64,000 bases of DNA from CAVTWY01 sp963738615 (lineage in GTDB: Bacteria; Pseudomonadota; Gammaproteobacteria; Burkholderiales; Burkholderiaceae_C): NCBI GenBank assembly GCA_963738615.1, contig CAVTXI010000012.1:1178001-1242000 (forward strand), in the 5' to 3' direction. Below the pieces are notes generated by a model that was given only the letters and a program-made list of their open reading frames with translations, was not told the origin of the DNA and did not search any database. This document shows, in pieces, positions 62,475 through 64,000 of the stretch (positions within the stretch are counted from its first letter, which is position 1; each line of letters opens with the position of its first letter). Position numbers and translations under genes: made by a program.

Positions 62475-63401
62475 TCAGGCGCGGTCGGCGACGCGTTCGC
62501 CAAGCAGGCCCGAGGGCCGCAGCGTCAGCACCAGGATCAGCGCGACGAACGCGAAGATGTCGGCGTAGTGGCTGCCGAGCACGCCGCCGGTCCACTCGCC
62601 CAGGTAGCCCGAACCGATCGCTTCGATCAGGCCGAGCATCAGCCCGCCGACCACCGCGCCAGCCAGGTTGCCGATGCCGCCGAGCACCGCCGCCGTGAAC
62701 GCCTTGAGCCCCGGCAGGAACCCCATCGTGTGCTGCACCGTGCCGTAGTTGGCGGCCCACATCATGCCGGCCACCGCCGCGAGCGCCGCGCCGATGATGA
62801 ACGTGGCCGAGATCACCATGTCGGGCCGCACGCCCATCAACGAGGCCACGCGCGGGTTTTCGGCCGTGGCGCGCATCGCGCGGCCGAGCTTCGTGCGGTT
62901 GACGAGGTACATCAGCGAAGCGAGCACGACCGCCGTCATGCCGATGATCAGGATCTGCGTGACGCTGATGACGGCGCCACCGACGTTGATCGGGTCGGTC
63001 GGCAGCAGCAGCGGGTACGGCTTGGGGTTGGGCTTCCAGATGATCATCGCCAGCGTCTGGAGCAGCAGGCTCATGCCCATCGCAGTGATCAGGGGCGCCA
63101 AACGGGGCGCGTTGCGCAGCGGCCGGTAGGCGATCTTCTCGATCGCGAAATTCAGCAGCGCGCAGACGACGATGGCGCACACCAGCGAGATCAACATCAT
63201 CAACCAGCCCGGCAAGCCCGTGCCGGCCAGCCCGCTGACGACCGACCAACTCACGAGCGCGCCGACCATCAACACTTCGCCGTGCGCGAAGTTGATGAGG
63301 TTGATGATCCCGTAGACCATCGTGTAGCCGAGCGCGACCAGGGCATACATGCAGCCCAGCACGAGGCCGTTGATGATCTGTTGGAGAAAGATGTCCATCA
63401 C
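62475..63401 (-). CDS. livH: Branched-chain amino acid ABC transporter permease LivH
   Basis: A 308-residue inner-membrane permease, first gene of the liv operon. It has the LivH pattern (QQIINGLVLGCMYALVALGY, NFAHGEVLMVGA, GRAMRATAENPRVASLMG as the coupling loop). It pairs with LivM to form the pore for hydrophobic amino acids or related compounds. TAGAAT at 63447-63442 is a likely -10 box 40 bases upstream. Confidence 0.95.
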   Translation of the reverse strand: MMDIFLQQIINGLVLGCMYALVALGYTMVYGIINLINFAHGEVLMVGALVSWSVVSGLAGTGLPGWLMMLISLVCAIVVCALLNFAIEKIAYRPLRNAPRLAPLITAMGMSLLLQTLAMIIWKPNPKPYPLLLPTDPINVGGAVISVTQILIIGMTAVVLASLMYLVNRTKLGRAMRATAENPRVASLMGVRPDMVISATFIIGAALAAVAGMMWAANYGTVQHTMGFLPGLKAFTAAVLGGIGNLAGAVVGGLMLGLIEAIGSGYLGEWTGGVLGSHYADIFAFVALILVLTLRPSGLLGERVADRA

Positions 63402-63441
63402 GCCCAGACCGCTGCAATGCGGCCGCTCCCGAATGGCGCGG

Positions 63442-63447
63442 ATTCTA
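63442..63447 (-). promoter_or_regulatory. Putative -10 box (TAGAAT) of the liv operon
   Basis: TAGAAT reads on the minus strand at 63447-63442, 40 bases before the livH ATG, within the 98-base gap after the upstream gene. It is the same hexamer as at 27147, 47797 and 48865. No good -35 box is visible. Confidence 0.4.
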
Positions 63448-63499
63448 AGGAGGGCGGCGGTGCCCCACGGGCACGTTTCCCCGGGGACGGCTTCAACGA

Positions 63500-63910
63500 C
63501 TAAGGCGCAGCGTTGGCGTCAAACGCCTCGTCGACCCGGACCTGCAAGCCCGTCGCCAAGTGATTCGTCTTCGCAGCCAGCGCGACGATCGCCAGCAGCT
63601 CTGCGTGCTGGGCGTCGGTCATGCCCTTGGCCTTCGCAGCGGCCGTGTGCGAGTGGATGCAATAGCCGCAGGCGTTGGCGATCGACACCGCGATGTAGAT
63701 CATCTCCTTCGTCAACGGATCGAGTGCCGTGGGCGTCGCCATCAACCGCTTGACCTCGGCCCATGTGCTCTCGAGCAACGCAGGGTCGAACGCCAGCGTG
63801 CGCCACAGGTTGTTGATGAAGTCGGTCTTGCGTGTGGCGCGAATGTCGTCGAAGACGGCCTTGACGCGCGGGTCGAACTCGGGGTTCGTGGGTGGTCGGA
63901 TCGTTGTCAT
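63500..63910 (-). CDS. Carboxymuconolactone decarboxylase/AhpD-like protein
   Basis: A 136-residue CMD-fold protein. The redox centre is EMIYIAVSIANACGYCIHSH with a CxxC and the following His, typical of AhpD-like alkylhydroperoxidases rather than true decarboxylases. It may reduce peroxides via a thiol relay. The ATG at 63910 overlaps a TGA of an upstream frame by four bases (ATGA), so an upstream partner probably continues outside the window. Confidence 0.88.
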   Translation of the reverse strand: MTTIRPPTNPEFDPRVKAVFDDIRATRKTDFINNLWRTLAFDPALLESTWAEVKRLMATPTALDPLTKEMIYIAVSIANACGYCIHSHTAAAKAKGMTDAQHAELLAIVALAAKTNHLATGLQVRVDEAFDANAAP

Positions 63911-63999
63911 GTCGATGTCGAGCTTTGAAGAGGTGCCAGCCAACGACCGACCGCGCCATCACCCTCCAGCGCCCACACGTGCGCGATCACCGTGCGCAT
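63907..63999 (-). CDS. C-terminal fragment of an unidentified upstream gene
   Basis: A minus-strand frame entering from the right edge reads MRTVIAHVWALEGDGAVGRW and ends QSSTST, with a TGA overlapping the next ATG by four bases. The overlap matches the coupling seen elsewhere, which supports it being coding. It is too short to identify; the ATG at 63999 may be internal. Confidence 0.35.
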   Translation of the reverse strand: MRTVIAHVWALEGDGAVGRWLAPLQSSTST

Positions 64000-64000
64000 C

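Noticed and set aside
60002..62698. 898-codon plus-strand frame opposite liv genes
   Set aside because: Shadow of livF, livG and livM, which carry complete ABC motifs.
1..64000. CRISPR arrays, rRNA genes, prophage or insertion sequences
   Set aside because: No regularly spaced repeats, rRNA sequence, transposase, integrase or phage structural genes were seen on either strand.
1..64000. Frequent CTCGAG/CTCGAC as a special motif
   Set aside because: It recurs almost everywhere in coding sequence as Leu-Glu or Leu-Asp codons, so it reflects codon preference rather than a signal. It also weakens the direct-repeat argument at 2979 and 3798.

Overview
The window looks like the chromosome of a high-GC betaproteobacterium, most likely of the order Burkholderiales. 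The evidence is gene content and order: polA, a DUF2782 protein and an APH-type thrB next to uvrD; folE2 next to dxs, ispA and xseB; a liv-type transporter; a cysM/Nudix/tusA run; and several families of unknown function that are common in that group. No rRNA, CRISPR array, prophage or insertion sequence was seen. The one structural RNA found is a tRNA-Leu(CAA). Genes are packed tightly with many 4-base ATGA/GTGA overlaps, and no gap between genes exceeds about 300 bases.

Layout: 0-3 kb is a small catabolic operon (TauD-type dioxygenase, beta-keto acid cleavage enzyme, quinone oxidoreductase). 3-3.8 kb is a VapBC module between two short direct repeats, one of which is the 3' end of the next gene, a TonB-dependent receptor (3.8-6.1 kb). 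6.1-8.2 kb has a pseudouridine synthase, a two-gene cysteine-rich locus sharing a CC-x5-CC motif, and an exported intradiol dioxygenase. 8.2-11.1 kb is an antiporter/YbdK/lipoprotein operon. 11-18 kb is mixed (GNAT, DUF924, histidine phosphatase, AMP ligase, glycerophosphodiesterase, LysR). 18-27 kb is largely housekeeping (argG, murB, yajQ, folE2, dxs, ispA, xseB) plus a tandem pair of unknown paralogues. 27-32.4 kb has a Rieske oxygenase, EamA transporter, sulfurtransferase, UspA, ZIP transporter and dienelactone hydrolase. 32.4-38.5 kb has ppx, a nitrilase/flavoprotein operon facing an AraC regulator, sixA and a glycosyltransferase. 38.5-40 kb holds two divergent toxin-antitoxin pairs. 40-58 kb is again housekeeping (polA, thrB, uvrD, guaC, valS, galU, cysM, tRNA-Leu, rhomboid). 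58-64 kb has a CsgG lipoprotein, the branched-chain amino acid transporter livHMGF and a carboxymuconolactone decarboxylase-like protein.

Data quality matters here. About a dozen conserved genes, including the normally essential dxs, are broken by one-base insertions or deletions that often sit in short G, C, A or T runs. Two apparent gene fusions (xseB-ispA and livM-livG) each become a normal ATGA overlap if one G is removed. I read these as sequencing or assembly indels rather than real decay, so each such gene is given as one feature spanning all its frames, with the suspected junctions stated.

The most interesting candidates for undescribed biology are the cysteine-rich locus at 6.9-7.4 kb, the repeat-flanked VapBC cassette, the PemK-like pair with an unfamiliar antitoxin, and the tandem paralogues at 19.5-20.6 kb.
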